Shown here: piece after piece, positions 23,839-34,624 of the stretch
Position numbering within the stretch: the first letter of the stretch is position 1
Layout of the letters: each line of letters starts with the position of its first letter
Assembly (NCBI GenBank): GCA_013152485.1
Contig: JAADGG010000031.1
Coordinates: forward strand, 4,607 to 42,375
From: Nitrospirota bacterium
Lineage (GTDB): Bacteria > Nitrospirota > Thermodesulfovibrionia > Thermodesulfovibrionales > JdFR-85
DNA: 37,769 nt
Reading direction: 5' to 3'
Notes under the pieces: generated by a model
What the model saw: the letters and a program-made list of their open reading frames with translations, nothing else
Told to the model about the DNA's origin: nothing
Database searches by the model: none
Program-made: the position numbers and the translations under genes

Positions 23839-24589
23839 CCTGCTCCTTCCCGGCCGGTCCCGGCCTTGTCATGTATATGAAATACTCGACATTGCCTTTC
23901 TGCCCCTTCAGGGGGGATTCGAACACTCCCCGGGGGACGAGTCCCATCCGTTCGAACTCTCCGGTCAGTTTGCGTACAACGGCCCTTCTCTTCTCTTCGC
24001 TCCTTATCACGCCGCCCTTGTCGACCTCTTCCCTGCCGACCTCGAACTGCGGTTTTATGAGTGCGAGAATGCCTCCGCCTTCCTTGAGAAACTCGAGGAC
24101 CTTCGGAACGACCTTCGAGAGAGATATGAACGAGACGTCTATCGTAACGAGGTCGACCTTTTCAGGGACGAGGTCTCCGGCGAGATACCTGATGTTCTTT
24201 CTCTCCAGGACGACGACCCTCGGATCATTCCGCAGCTTCCAGGAGAGTTGCCCGTATCCCACGTCGACCGCGTATACCTTCCTCGCCCCTCTCTGGAGCA
24301 TGCAGTCGGTGAATCCCCCGGTGGAGGCCCCTACGTCCATGACGACCAGTCCGTCGAGCCGTATGTTGAAGTGGTCGAGCGCCCCTTCCAGTTTCAGGCC
24401 TCCGCGGCTCACATAGGGGATATCCTCGCCCTTCAGCACGATTTCGGCCCCCTCGTCTATCAGGGCGCCTGCCTTGTCTACTGGAGCGGCGTTCACGAGG
24501 ATCCGTCCCTCGAGTATCAGCGCCTTCGCCCTTTCGCGGGAGGAGACTATGCCTTTCCTGACCAGAAGCTTATCGAGCCTCTCCTTCAA
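23831..24589 (-). CDS. tlyA: TlyA-type rRNA 2'-O-methyltransferase with S4 domain
   Basis: A 252-residue protein. Residues 1-60 are an S4 RNA-binding domain (ERLDKLLVRKGIVSSRERAK). The rest is an FtsJ/RrmJ-like SAM methyltransferase, with the SAM site VMDVGASTGGFTDCML and catalytic-region residues in DVSFISL and IKPQFEVGR. TlyA of mycobacteria methylates 16S C1409 and 23S C1920; shorter TlyA forms modify only the 23S site. The longer open frame upstream is shadow sequence inside dxs. The start is TTG 24589: it gives MKERLDKLL, the family start, and overlaps the dxs stop as TTGA. The ribosome-binding site is weak, so coupling to dxs translation is likely. Confidence 0.92.
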   Translation of the reverse strand: MKERLDKLLVRKGIVSSRERAKALILEGRILVNAAPVDKAGALIDEGAEIVLKGEDIPYVSRGGLKLEGALDHFNIRLDGLVVMDVGASTGGFTDCMLQRGARKVYAVDVGYGQLSWKLRNDPRVVVLERKNIRYLAGDLVPEKVDLVTIDVSFISLSKVVPKVLEFLKEGGGILALIKPQFEVGREEVDKGGVIRSEEKRRAVVRKLTGEFERMGLVPRGVFESPLKGQKGNVEYFIYMTRPGPAGKEQDV

Positions 24590-26472
24590 TGCCTCGACTT
24601 TGTGTGCTTTATCATGGAAGAGGCGGTCAAGTAGATACCGTCCTCGTCGAGGCCGAGGAGCCTCCTCAGGACCTTTTGCGGCCCCTGCTCGACGAATATG
24701 TCCGGTATGCCCAGGACCCTTACGTTCATGTCCTGTATGCCCATGCTGCTGAGCGCCTCCAGGACTGAGGAGCCGAACCCTCCGGCCACGGAATTCTCCT
24801 CCACGGTGATGAGGTTCTTCACCCGCTCGGAAATCCTGAAGAGTATGTCGTTGTCGAGCGGCTTGGCGAATCTCGCATTCACCATCATCGTGCCTATCCC
24901 TTCGGCCTCCAGCCGCTGCGCGGCCCTGTAGGCCGGATAGACCATGCTTCCGATGGCGAGTATGGCGAGGTCTGCTCCCTCGGTCAGGACCTCTCCCTCT
25001 CCGAGCCTCAGGGGCTGGGGGGGATTGTCGAACTCCTCGGTGCACTTGCCCCTTGGATACCTTATGGCGACCGGTCTCTTCAGCGAGATTGCGAAGTCGA
25101 GCATCTCGGTGAACTCCCTCCTGTCCTTCGGGGCCATGACCACGAGGTTCGGTATGTGCCTGAGGTAGCTTATGTCAAAGGCTCCATGATGCGTCGGCCC
25201 GTCGTCGCCCACTATCCCGGCCCTGTCAATGGCGAAGACCACGGGCAGGTTCTGGAGGCAGACGTCATGGAGTATCTCGTCGTAGGACCTCTGCAGAAAC
25301 GTCGAGTATACGGCCACGACCGGTATGAAGCCCTCGGCAGCGAGACCTGCGGCGAACGTCACGGCATGGGGTTCCGCGATACCGACATCGAAGAACCTTT
25401 CAGGGAATGTCCTGGCGAATCCGCCGAGACCGGTGCCCTCCGTCATCGCCGCGACCACTGCCACTATCCTCTCGTCCTTCTCTGCGATCTCCGTGAGTGT
25501 CCGGCCGAAGACGTCGCTGTATGTTTCGACGCCCTCCGACCCCTTCGGTGTGCCCGTGGAGAGCTCGAAGGGTCCCACGCCGTGGAAACACGAGGGATTC
25601 TTCTCCGAGAACTCGTATCCCTTGCCCTTTGTGGTGATCACGTGGACGAGCACGGGCCCGTCGGGCCGCCTGATCCTCCTGAAGGTCTCGACCATGTTCT
25701 CTATGTTGTGTCCGTCGATGGGACCGATATAGTTGAATCCGAGCTCTTCGAAAATGTGTCCCGGGAGCAGCAGGCTCTTCACCGTCTCTTCGAGCTTGTG
25801 GGCGAGCCTGTACATCCTGTCTCCGACTTTCGGGATCCCCTCGAGGAAGGACTTTGTGTCCTTCTTGAACCTCTTGTACAGCTCGCCGGTGAGAATCCTG
25901 TTGAGGTAGTTGGAGAGTGCGCCCACGTTCCTCGATATGGACATCTCGTTGTCGTTGAGCACCACGATGAGCGGAATGCCGAGGTGTCCCGCATTGTTGA
26001 GGCCCTCGAAGGCTAATCCGGCGGTCATCGCCCCGTCACCTATGACGGCCACGACACTGAAATCCTCCCCCTTGAGATCCCTGGCCCCGGCCATGCCGAG
26101 GGCTGCGGAGATGGAAGTGGAGCTGTGGCCTGTGCCGAAGTGATCGTGGGGACTCTCGGTCCTCTTCGGGAATCCTGATATGCCCCTGTACTGCCTGAGT
26201 GTGGAGAACCTCTCCTCCCTGCCGGTCAGGAGCTTGTGCGCATAGGACTGGTGCCCCACGTCCCAGATTATCTTGTCCGTGGGGGATTCGAAGACGTAGT
26301 GCAGCGCGATGGTCAGCTCGATGACCCCGAGACTCGAGGCGAGGTGTCCGCCGGTGCACGATACCGTCTCGATGATCCTCTCCCTGATCTCCCCGGACAG
26401 CCGTGTCAGCGCGGCAATATCGAGTCTCTTCAGGTCGTCCGGTGTCTTTATGTCCTTGAGCATCTCACTCAT
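24586..26472 (-). CDS. dxs: 1-deoxy-D-xylulose-5-phosphate synthase
   Basis: A 628-residue thiamine-diphosphate enzyme joining pyruvate and glyceraldehyde 3-phosphate, the entry step of the MEP isoprenoid pathway and of the DXP-dependent vitamin B6 and thiamin pathways. GGHLASSLGVIELTIALH, DVGHQSYAHKLLTGR, GHSSTSISAALGMA and VIGDGAMTAGLAFEGLN (ThDP-Mg site) are present. DRAGIVGDDGPTHHGAFD lies in the middle domain and the transketolase C-domain is complete. ATG 26472 has no clear ribosome-binding site; the Met at 26463 is possible. A 53-base AT-rich gap separates it from ispA, its pathway partner. Confidence 0.97.
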   Translation of the reverse strand: MSEMLKDIKTPDDLKRLDIAALTRLSGEIRERIIETVSCTGGHLASSLGVIELTIALHYVFESPTDKIIWDVGHQSYAHKLLTGREERFSTLRQYRGISGFPKRTESPHDHFGTGHSSTSISAALGMAGARDLKGEDFSVVAVIGDGAMTAGLAFEGLNNAGHLGIPLIVVLNDNEMSISRNVGALSNYLNRILTGELYKRFKKDTKSFLEGIPKVGDRMYRLAHKLEETVKSLLLPGHIFEELGFNYIGPIDGHNIENMVETFRRIRRPDGPVLVHVITTKGKGYEFSEKNPSCFHGVGPFELSTGTPKGSEGVETYSDVFGRTLTEIAEKDERIVAVVAAMTEGTGLGGFARTFPERFFDVGIAEPHAVTFAAGLAAEGFIPVVAVYSTFLQRSYDEILHDVCLQNLPVVFAIDRAGIVGDDGPTHHGAFDISYLRHIPNLVVMAPKDRREFTEMLDFAISLKRPVAIRYPRGKCTEEFDNPPQPLRLGEGEVLTEGADLAILAIGSMVYPAYRAAQRLEAEGIGTMMVNARFAKPLDNDILFRISERVKNLITVEENSVAGGFGSSVLEALSSMGIQDMNVRVLGIPDIFVEQGPQKVLRRLLGLDEDGIYLTASSMIKHTKSRH

Positions 26473-26525
26473 CGTATATATTATTATTCATTATCTCGTG
26501 AAAAAATAAAAAGCGCCCGGCCGGT

Positions 26526-27407
26526 TCACCTCGTCCTCTGCACGAGATACTCGGCAATCCCCCTCAGCGGGTCTGCGGCCTCCTCCATGAAATCGATTGC
26601 GGAGAGGGCTTCCTCGACGAGCTCCTTTGCCGCAGCCTTGGACCTCTCGATGCCGTATATGGCCGGATATGTCATCTTGCCCTTCTCGCTGTCGGCCCCG
26701 GTCCTCTTGCCCAGAGAGTCCGCATCCCCGGTGACGTCGAGTATGTCGTCGACGATCTGGAAGGCGAGGCCGACCTTCTCGCCGTAGACGCCGAGGCTCT
26801 CGACGACCTCGTAGGGTTCAGAGGCGAGCACCGGCGCGATCTTTACGGAGGCGCATATCAGGGCACCGGTCTTGTGCGTGTGGATGAAGTGTACGGTCCT
26901 CGGATCCGGCTCCTTTCTTTCGGACAGTATGTCCTCGGCCTGTCCGCCGACCATCCCCCTCGGACCGGCGGCATCAGCCAGAATCCGTATCGCCTCCTTT
27001 ACGGCACGTGGTGGAAACCTGTCTCCCTCGGTGAACATGACGAATGCCTCGGTCAGCAGGGCGTCGCCTGCCAGTATGGCGATCGCCTCTCCGAACACCT
27101 TGTGGTTCGTCGGCTTTCCACGCCTCATGTCGTCGTCGTCCATGGCGGGCAGGTCGTCGTGAATTAGCGAGTATGTATGGATCAGTTCGATTGCAGATGC
27201 CTGTGGAAGAATCTCCTCCGCCTTTCCCCCGCACGCCTCGAACGACGCTATTGCAAGGACCGGCCGTATCCTCTTTCCGCCTGCAAAGAGGGAATACGTC
27301 ACTGACTCGTAAAGCCTTTCGGGGAGGAATTCACTCGAGAAGTAGTTCTTCAGGTAGAGATCGACCAGTTCCTGCCTGCTTCTGATGTAATCTTTCAGGA
27401 CCATCAC
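26526..27407 (-). CDS. ispA: Polyprenyl diphosphate synthase (farnesyl/geranylgeranyl type)
   Basis: A 293-residue trans-prenyltransferase that condenses IPP with allylic diphosphates. The first Asp-rich motif is DDLPAMDDDD at 84-93 and the second is DDILD at 220-224. AGGKRIRP at 42-49 and DALL are conserved. The residues before the first motif (ELIHTYSLIHDD) place it in the bacterial FPP/GGPP group; chain length cannot be fixed by eye. Either of the first two Met codons may be used. With dxs downstream it forms an isoprenoid pair; xseA/xseB, often found beside them, are absent here. Confidence 0.93.
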   Translation of the reverse strand: MMVLKDYIRSRQELVDLYLKNYFSSEFLPERLYESVTYSLFAGGKRIRPVLAIASFEACGGKAEEILPQASAIELIHTYSLIHDDLPAMDDDDMRRGKPTNHKVFGEAIAILAGDALLTEAFVMFTEGDRFPPRAVKEAIRILADAAGPRGMVGGQAEDILSERKEPDPRTVHFIHTHKTGALICASVKIAPVLASEPYEVVESLGVYGEKVGLAFQIVDDILDVTGDADSLGKRTGADSEKGKMTYPAIYGIERSKAAAKELVEEALSAIDFMEEAADPLRGIAEYLVQRTR

Positions 27408-27453
27408 GCCACTCGTTGTCTCTCGTTCATTAAGCGTTCGATGACATAGGGCC

Positions 27454-28998
27454 TCATTCCCACTCTATGGTGCCCGGCGGTTTCGAGCTTATGTCGTAAA
27501 CCACGCGGTTGATGCCTTTGACCTCGTTTATGATACGGTTGGATATCCTGCCGAGCACCTCATCCGGCATCCTTGCCCAGTCCGCCGTCATGCCGTCCAT
27601 GCTCGTCACCGCCCTCACTGCAGCGACGTGTTCATATGTACGCTCGTCTCCCATGACGCCGACGCTCCTGATGGGCAGAAGTACTGCGAATGCCTGCCAT
27701 ATCTCCCGGTAGAGTCCTGCCTTCTTTATCTCCTCGAGCACTATGGCATCCGCCTCCCTGAGGATCGCGAGCCTCTGCTCCGTGATCTCCCCGAGGCACC
27801 TTATCGCAAGTCCCGGCCCGGGGAATGGATGCCTCCAGCAGATCTCCTCGGGAAGACCGAGCTCCTCTCCGAGTTCCCTCACCTCGTCCTTGAAGAGTTC
27901 CCTCAGCGGCTCGATCAGTTTCAGTTTCATGACCTCGGGCAGTCCTCCGACATTGTGATGAGACTTTATGACCGCGGACGGCCCCTTGAACGATACACTC
28001 TCTATGACGTCGGGATACAGCGTGCCCTGCGCGAGAAACTCGGCGTCGGTGATCTTTCCCGCCTCCTCCTCGAATACGCTTATGAATTCCCTGCCTATTA
28101 TCTTCCGCTTCTGTTCCGGGTCCGTGACACCCTTCAGAAGCCCCAGGAACCGCTCCCTGGCGTCGACGGTTATCAGCCTTATGTGGAAGTGCCTCTCGAA
28201 GGTGTCCTGGACCTTCTCGGCCTCACCCTTTCTGAGGAGCCCGTTGTCGACGAAGATGCACGTGAGGTTCTCTCCCACGGCCCTGTGGACGAGCACGGCC
28301 ACGACCGAGGAATCCACCCCTCCGCTCAGGGCGCATACCACCCTGTTGCCGCCGACGGTCTTCCTGATGTCTTCGACCGCCCAGTCTATGAATGACGACA
28401 TCTGCCATACGGGCCTGCACCCGCATATGTTGAGCACGAAGTTCTGCAGTATCCTCTTGCCCTCCGTCGTGTGCACTACTTCCGGGTGAAACTGAAGCGC
28501 ATAGAGCCTCTTCCCGTGGTCTGCCATGGCGGCTATCGGAGAGTTGTCCGTATGGGCTATCGGGACGAATCCCCTCGGACACTTCTCTATCCTGTCCGCA
28601 TGGCTCATCCAGACGACGGAGTGGTCTATGATTCCCCACAGGAGGTCCCTGTCGTCGTCTATTATCAGCTCGGCCCGTCCGTACTCCCTCCTCTGGGCCT
28701 TCTTGACCTCTCCGCCGAGGAGGTGTGCCATCAGCTGCATCCCGTAGCATATTCCGAGCACGGGGACGCCGAGGCCGAATATCTCCCTGTCAGGGATCGG
28801 CGGGTCTTCATCATAGACGCTCGACGGGCCTCCGGACAGTATTATCCCCCTGGGGTTGAACTCCCTGATCTTCTCGATGGGTGCGTTGAACGGGAATATC
28901 TCGGAGTAGACCCTGCACTCCCTCACCCTCCTGGCTATGAGCTGGGTGTACTGGGAGCCGAAATCGAGTACCAGTATCTTCTCTCTTTCCATATCCAT
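27454..28998 (-). CDS. guaA: GMP synthase (glutamine-hydrolysing)
   Basis: A 514-residue enzyme that amidates XMP to GMP. The N-terminal class I amidotransferase has LGICYGMQL with the nucleophile Cys84, and FHPEVVHT carries the catalytic His. The ATP pyrophosphatase domain starts at the P-loop [11 protein letters not shown]. The C-terminal dimerisation domain ends with the conserved [16 protein letters not shown]. The length is usual. It begins ten bases after the end of guaB, so the two final GMP steps are made from one transcript. Confidence 0.98.
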   Translation of the reverse strand: MDMEREKILVLDFGSQYTQLIARRVRECRVYSEIFPFNAPIEKIREFNPRGIILSGGPSSVYDEDPPIPDREIFGLGVPVLGICYGMQLMAHLLGGEVKKAQRREYGRAELIIDDDRDLLWGIIDHSVVWMSHADRIEKCPRGFVPIAHTDNSPIAAMADHGKRLYALQFHPEVVHTTEGKRILQNFVLNICGCRPVWQMSSFIDWAVEDIRKTVGGNRVVCALSGGVDSSVVAVLVHRAVGENLTCIFVDNGLLRKGEAEKVQDTFERHFHIRLITVDARERFLGLLKGVTDPEQKRKIIGREFISVFEEEAGKITDAEFLAQGTLYPDVIESVSFKGPSAVIKSHHNVGGLPEVMKLKLIEPLRELFKDEVRELGEELGLPEEICWRHPFPGPGLAIRCLGEITEQRLAILREADAIVLEEIKKAGLYREIWQAFAVLLPIRSVGVMGDERTYEHVAAVRAVTSMDGMTADWARMPDEVLGRISNRIINEVKGINRVVYDISSKPPGTIEWE

Positions 28999-29008
28999 AA
29001 CTGACGTG

Positions 29009-30749
<1,741 letters not shown>

Positions 30750-30779
30750 TTGACAACTACCCCATAAAATAAGTATTAT
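30750..30779 (+). promoter_or_regulatory. Sigma70-like promoter of the clpC unit
   Basis: TTGACA (30750-30755, perfect) and TATTAT (30774-30779) are spaced by 18 bases. The start is predicted near A30786, only about ten bases before the small ORF. I looked for a sigma32 box and a CIRCE repeat: CCCCAT at 30760-30765 lacks a partner -35, and no CIRCE is present. Confidence 0.65.
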
Positions 30780-30796
30780 GTTTTTAAGGGGATAAG

Positions 30797-30889
30797 ATGA
30801 AAATCGAGACCGGCCGGAAAGAGGCTTTTACACTGAAGAGTGGTGAAGAAAAAGGTGGCACCTTTATCGAGATCACTCTCGCAGCATAA
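30797..30889 (+). CDS. Small ORF of 30 codons directly upstream of clpC
   Basis: The frame runs from ATG 30797 to TAA 30887-30889 and encodes a peptide starting MKIETGRKEAF and ending GTFIEITLAA. AAGGGG (30786-30791) lies five bases before the ATG, and the clpC ribosome-binding site AAGGAG follows the stop immediately. The peptide is charged, has no signal sequence or Cys pair, and I do not recognise it. It could be a leader peptide controlling clpC or a small adaptor-like protein, or be translated without function. Support is the promoter, the ribosome-binding site and the tight spacing; there is no homology evidence. Confidence 0.5.
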   Translation: MKIETGRKEAFTLKSGEEKGGTFIEITLAA

Positions 30890-30901
30890 AAAGGAGTAAG
30901 T

Positions 30902-33346
30902 ATGTTTGAAAAGTTTACAGAAAGAGGAAGAAAGGTAATCATATACGCCAAGGAAGAGGCCGAGAGACGGCAGAACGACTATCTCGGCACCGAGCACCTG
31001 CTCCTCGGCCTCATAAGGGAACAGGACGGACTTCCGGTGGTGGTACTCAAGAAGATGGGACTCTCCATAGAGGAGGTCCGCATAGAGGTGGAGAGGAACC
31101 TTCCCGTAGGGACCAACCTCCTCACCTTCGGTGACATACCGTTCACACCGCGCGCTAAGAAGGTGCTCGAGCTCGCCGTTGAAGAGGCGAGGCTGCTGGG
31201 ACACAACTACATCGGCAGCGAGCATCTGCTGCTCGGCCTCGTGAGGGAGGATGAAGGCATCGGAGGAAAGATCCTGCGTAACCTCGGGGCCAACCTGCTC
31301 GGTGCAAGGCAGCTCTCCATAAACCTCTCCATGAGGACGCAGCCGCACATCCGCGAAAAGAAGACCGCGACACCCGCACTCGATGAGTTCGGGAAGGACC
31401 TGACCGCCCTTGCGAAGAAGGGTAAACTCGACCCCGTAATCGGCAGGGAGAAAGAGATAGAGCGCGTGTTGCAGATACTCGGCAGGCGTGTCAAGAACAA
31501 CCCCGCGATAATAGGTGAACCGGGTGTAGGAAAGACCGCCATCGTGGAGGGCCTTGCCCAGAAGATAGTCTCCGGTGACGTACCTGACCAGCTGCTCGGC
31601 AAGCGCATCATATCCCTCGACCTCGGTGCCCTGATTGCAGGGACCAAGTACAGGGGACAGTTCGAGGAGCGGCTCAAGGTCGTGATGAAGGAGATCATGC
31701 AGTCGGACAACATCATACTCTTCATAGACGAGCTCCACACCCTTATCGGCGCCGGAGCAGCCGAGGGTTCGGTGGACGCATCGAGCATGCTGAAGCCCGC
31801 GCTTTCGAGGGGTGAGATACAGTGTATCGGAGCCACCACCGCGGACGAGTTCAGGAAGTACATCGAACGGGACGGCGCCCTCGAGAGGAGGTTTCAGCCC
31901 ATATACGTGGATCCTCCGAACATGGAGGAGACCATCGATATACTGCTCGGCCTGAAGAGCAAGTACGAGGCTCATCACAGGGTCAAGTACAGCGAGGATG
32001 CGGTCGTGACTGCCGCGAAGATGTCCGACCGGTACATATCGGACAGAAACCTTCCGGACAAGGCGATCGACGTGATAGACGAGACCGGCTCGAGGATCAA
32101 GCTGAAGAGGTATACTCCGCCGCTCGAGCTGAAGGATATAGAGCAGGACCTCGAGAGGCTCTCGAAGGAGAAGAACCTCTATATAAAGCTTCAGGACGTC
32201 GAAAAGGCCGCCTCCCTGAGAGGAGAGGAGGAGAAGCTCAAGAGGCTGCACGAGCAGTTGCACAAGCAGTGGCGTGAGAACCTCACAAAGGACATTCCCG
32301 TGATCAAGGCGGAGGACATCGCCTACACCGTCTCGAAGATGACCGGTATCCCGCTCATAAAGCTCGAGCAGAAAGAGACGGAGAAACTCCTGCTCATGGA
32401 GGAGGAGCTCCACAAGCGGATCATTGCGCAGGACGAGGCGACGCGCGCGGTATGCCGTGCCATAAGGCGTTCGAGGGCGGGCCTGAAGAGCAGGAAGAAA
32501 CCGATCGGGTCCTTCTTCTTCCTCGGTCCGACGGGCGTTGGCAAGACCGAACTCGCCAAGGCGCTCGCGGAGTTCCTGTTCGACGACGAGAACGCGCTCA
32601 TCAAGATAGACATGTCGGAGTACATGGAGAGGTTCAATGTCTCCAAGCTCACCGGTGCGCCTCCGGGTTATGTCGGATACGAAGAGGGCGGACAGCTCAC
32701 CGAGAGGGTGAGGAAAAAGCCGTACTCGGTGGTGCTCTTCGACGAGATAGAGAAGGCACATCCGGACGTCTTCAACGTCCTACTCCAGATACTCGATGAA
32801 GGTGTGCTCACCGACAGCGTGGGCAGGAAGACCGACTTCAAGAACACCGTGATCATCATGACCTCGAATCTCGGGGCCAGGATCATAGAGAAGGCGACAC
32901 CGCTGGGCTTCCAGCGCAACAGTTCCGACGATCTCTACACGAAGATCAAGGACAATGTGCTGAACGAGCTGAAGAAGACGTTCAACCCCGAGTTCCTCAA
33001 CAGGGTCGACGAGATCGTGGTCTTCCATCCGCTCGACAAGGTGCACCTGTACTCGATCATAGACCTCCTTATAGAGGAGACCAACAAGCAGCTCGTCGAG
33101 CAGGAGATCGTGCTCGAGGTCACGGACGAGGTCAAGGAGTGGCTCGTCGACAAGTACTATCAGCCTGTCTACGGTGCAAGGCCCATGAGAAGGGCCGTGC
33201 AGAAGGAGATAGAGGATTACCTCTCGGAGGAGATGCTCAAGGGCAGGTTTGAAGGGACGAACAAGGTCATAGTAGCTCTCGAGGACGGTAAGCTGGCATT
33301 CAAGGTGGCACACAAGGAAGAGCTGCTCACTGCCGGGGTCAATTAG
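30902..33346 (+). CDS. clpC: ATP-dependent Clp protease ATP-binding subunit ClpC
   Basis: An 814-residue Hsp100 unfoldase that feeds proteins to ClpP. The N-domain (1-145) has two Clp_N repeats (YLGTEHLLLGLIRE and YIGSEHLLLGLVRE). The first AAA+ module has Walker A GEPGVGKT at 205-212 and Walker B LFIDELHTLIGAG. A UVR-like coiled segment in the middle (about 415-450, KLQDVEKAASLRGEEEKLKR) marks ClpC rather than ClpA or ClpB. The second AAA+ module has GPTGVGKT at 542-549, and the C-terminal D2-small domain follows (VYGARPMRRAVQKEIED). AAGGAG sits seven bases before the ATG. The ctsR and mcsAB genes found with clpC in Firmicutes are absent. Confidence 0.97.
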   Translation: MFEKFTERGRKVIIYAKEEAERRQNDYLGTEHLLLGLIREQDGLPVVVLKKMGLSIEEVRIEVERNLPVGTNLLTFGDIPFTPRAKKVLELAVEEARLLGHNYIGSEHLLLGLVREDEGIGGKILRNLGANLLGARQLSINLSMRTQPHIREKKTATPALDEFGKDLTALAKKGKLDPVIGREKEIERVLQILGRRVKNNPAIIGEPGVGKTAIVEGLAQKIVSGDVPDQLLGKRIISLDLGALIAGTKYRGQFEERLKVVMKEIMQSDNIILFIDELHTLIGAGAAEGSVDASSMLKPALSRGEIQCIGATTADEFRKYIERDGALERRFQPIYVDPPNMEETIDILLGLKSKYEAHHRVKYSEDAVVTAAKMSDRYISDRNLPDKAIDVIDETGSRIKLKRYTPPLELKDIEQDLERLSKEKNLYIKLQDVEKAASLRGEEEKLKRLHEQLHKQWRENLTKDIPVIKAEDIAYTVSKMTGIPLIKLEQKETEKLLLMEEELHKRIIAQDEATRAVCRAIRRSRAGLKSRKKPIGSFFFLGPTGVGKTELAKALAEFLFDDENALIKIDMSEYMERFNVSKLTGAPPGYVGYEEGGQLTERVRKKPYSVVLFDEIEKAHPDVFNVLLQILDEGVLTDSVGRKTDFKNTVIIMTSNLGARIIEKATPLGFQRNSSDDLYTKIKDNVLNELKKTFNPEFLNRVDEIVVFHPLDKVHLYSIIDLLIEETNKQLVEQEIVLEVTDEVKEWLVDKYYQPVYGARPMRRAVQKEIEDYLSEEMLKGRFEGTNKVIVALEDGKLAFKVAHKEELLTAGVN

Positions 33347-33387
33347 TCGGCGGTTCCGGGGTTCATATTTTCTTCACAGTTCCTCTC

Positions 33388-33437
33388 TATAATGGTTCTC
33401 CTGTGTAATAAGGTGCCGGGTCTGACGACCCGGTACC
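33388..33437 (+). promoter_or_regulatory. TATAAT box followed by an 11-pair hairpin, between clpC and the thioredoxin gene
   Basis: TATAAT at 33388-33393 has no good -35. Downstream, 33412-33422 (GGTGCCGGGTC) pairs with 33427-33437 (GACCCGGTACC) through a TGAC loop, with one G-U pair. No U-tract follows. It may be the clpC transcript end, the 5' hairpin of a new transcript, or both. Nothing else is seen in 33347-33498. Confidence 0.45.
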
Positions 33438-33498
33438 GAGAGGATACGCACGTGGTCGCCTTGTTGATGAAAAACTCGAATGTCCGGGAGTTTAAACG

Positions 33499-33990
33499 TT
33501 GAGTTCACGCGGGATCATCCTTGCAGTAGTCTTTGTGGCCGGTCTCTTCCTCGTGCTGTTCACCCAGAGGGACAAGAGTTCGCAGACGCGCAGGGCCATC
33601 GTAGAGCTCGAGGCCCCGGCCTTCGAGCTGCTTGACGGTGACGGCACGGCCGTGCGGCTTTCCGACTTCAAGGGCAAGACGGTATTCCTCCATTTCTGGG
33701 CCTCCTGGTGCAAGAACTGCAGGGAGGAGATGCCCTTCATCCAGGCCCTCTATGACAGGAAGAGGTCGGACCCCGACTTCGTCCTGCTGAGCGTGGTCTA
33801 CCGGGAAGACCCGGCCGAGACGATGCGATACATGGAGGCCAACGGTTACGACATCCCGCTCTATACCGATCCGGGTGAGGAGACTGCAAAGACGTACGGG
33901 GTCACCGGGGTGCCGGAGACGTTCGTAATAGGTGCTGACGGAATCCTGAAGAAGAGGGTCATCGGGCCCGGGAACTGGAACGAACTCTGA
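33499..33990 (+). CDS. Membrane-anchored TlpA/ResA-like thioredoxin
   Basis: A 163-residue protein with an N-terminal signal anchor (about 5-22, GIILAVVFVAGLFLVLF) and a periplasm-facing thioredoxin fold. The redox site is WASWCKNC, Cys71 and Cys74. The cis-Pro loop is GVPETFVI. Such proteins reduce disulfides in apocytochrome c or other exported proteins. The start must be TTG 33499: a stop codon lies two codons upstream, and the anchor would be lost with a later start. GGGAG is eight bases upstream. It is followed 27 bases later by the DUF4416 gene. Confidence 0.92.
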   Translation: MSSRGIILAVVFVAGLFLVLFTQRDKSSQTRRAIVELEAPAFELLDGDGTAVRLSDFKGKTVFLHFWASWCKNCREEMPFIQALYDRKRSDPDFVLLSVVYREDPAETMRYMEANGYDIPLYTDPGEETAKTYGVTGVPETFVIGADGILKKRVIGPGNWNEL

Positions 33991-34017
33991 CCACCGGCAG
34001 CCGGTCCGGCAGAGACG

Positions 34018-34563
34018 ATGAGAAAGGGATACACTCCTGAAAGGGCGCTCCTGTTCTTCGCCGTCCTGTATTCCGATGAAGGGTTCTACGAGACGGCCAG
34101 GGCCCGCCTGACGGAAGAGTTCGGTGAGCTCCTGTTCGAGAGTGAACGCCTCGCGTGGGCTCACTCGGAATATTACAGGGACGAGCTCGGCTGGCCGATC
34201 ACCAGGCGGTTCATCTTTCTCGGCAAGGGATTCGACACGGGCCTGATAAGGGACGTGAAGCTTCGTGCCATTGAGCTCGAGGAGCTGCTGTCTGTCGGAG
34301 GACGGCGAAGTGTGAACATCGACCCCGGGTATCTCACGGAGGCCAAGGTCGTACTCGCAACCACCAAGAACTATCCCCACAGGATCCATCTCGGCGGCGG
34401 GATCTACGCAGAGGTGACGCTCTTCTTCTCCTCCAAGGGCGGATACACGGCGCACCGCTTTACCTACAGGGACTACGGTGCCGCGGAATACCTCTCGCTT
34501 TTCCACCGGATGCGGGAGGTGCTCAGGAAGACCGTGCCGCCGTGCCGTCCCGGGCGGCGCTGA
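34018..34563 (+). CDS. DUF4416 family protein
   Basis: A 181-residue protein of a conserved but uncharacterised family seen in Nitrospirota, Desulfobacterota and relatives. Family-like blocks are FFAVLYSDEGFYETA at the start, SEYYRDELGWPITRRFI, RRSVNIDPGYLTEAKVVLAT (about 98-117), and GGIYAEVTLFFS with FTYRDYGA. It is soluble, without signal peptide. The function is not known. The placement after a thioredoxin-like gene is suggestive of nothing firm. ATG 34018 lacks a strong ribosome-binding site. Confidence 0.85.
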   Translation: MRKGYTPERALLFFAVLYSDEGFYETARARLTEEFGELLFESERLAWAHSEYYRDELGWPITRRFIFLGKGFDTGLIRDVKLRAIELEELLSVGGRRSVNIDPGYLTEAKVVLATTKNYPHRIHLGGGIYAEVTLFFSSKGGYTAHRFTYRDYGAAEYLSLFHRMREVLRKTVPPCRPGRR

Positions 34564-34569
34564 GACGGT

Positions 34570-34606
34570 CCCGGCCGCTTATTCAGGGAGGTCGGTCGCG
34601 GCCGGG
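34570..34606. terminator. Nine-pair GC hairpin between convergent DUF4416 and proS
   Basis: CCCGGCCGC (34570-34578) pairs exactly with GCGGCCGGG (34598-34606), with a 19-base loop. It is centred between two converging genes and may end transcription from both sides, though neither side has a T run. Confidence 0.45.
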
Positions 34607-34624
34607 AAAGAGAGTTCACTGCAT

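Noticed and set aside
30776-32761. 661-codon open frame antisense to clpC
   Set aside because: Its translation is low-complexity Leu/Val/Asp/Arg-rich sequence typical of the complement of a GC-rich coding region, and clpC on the other strand is unambiguous.
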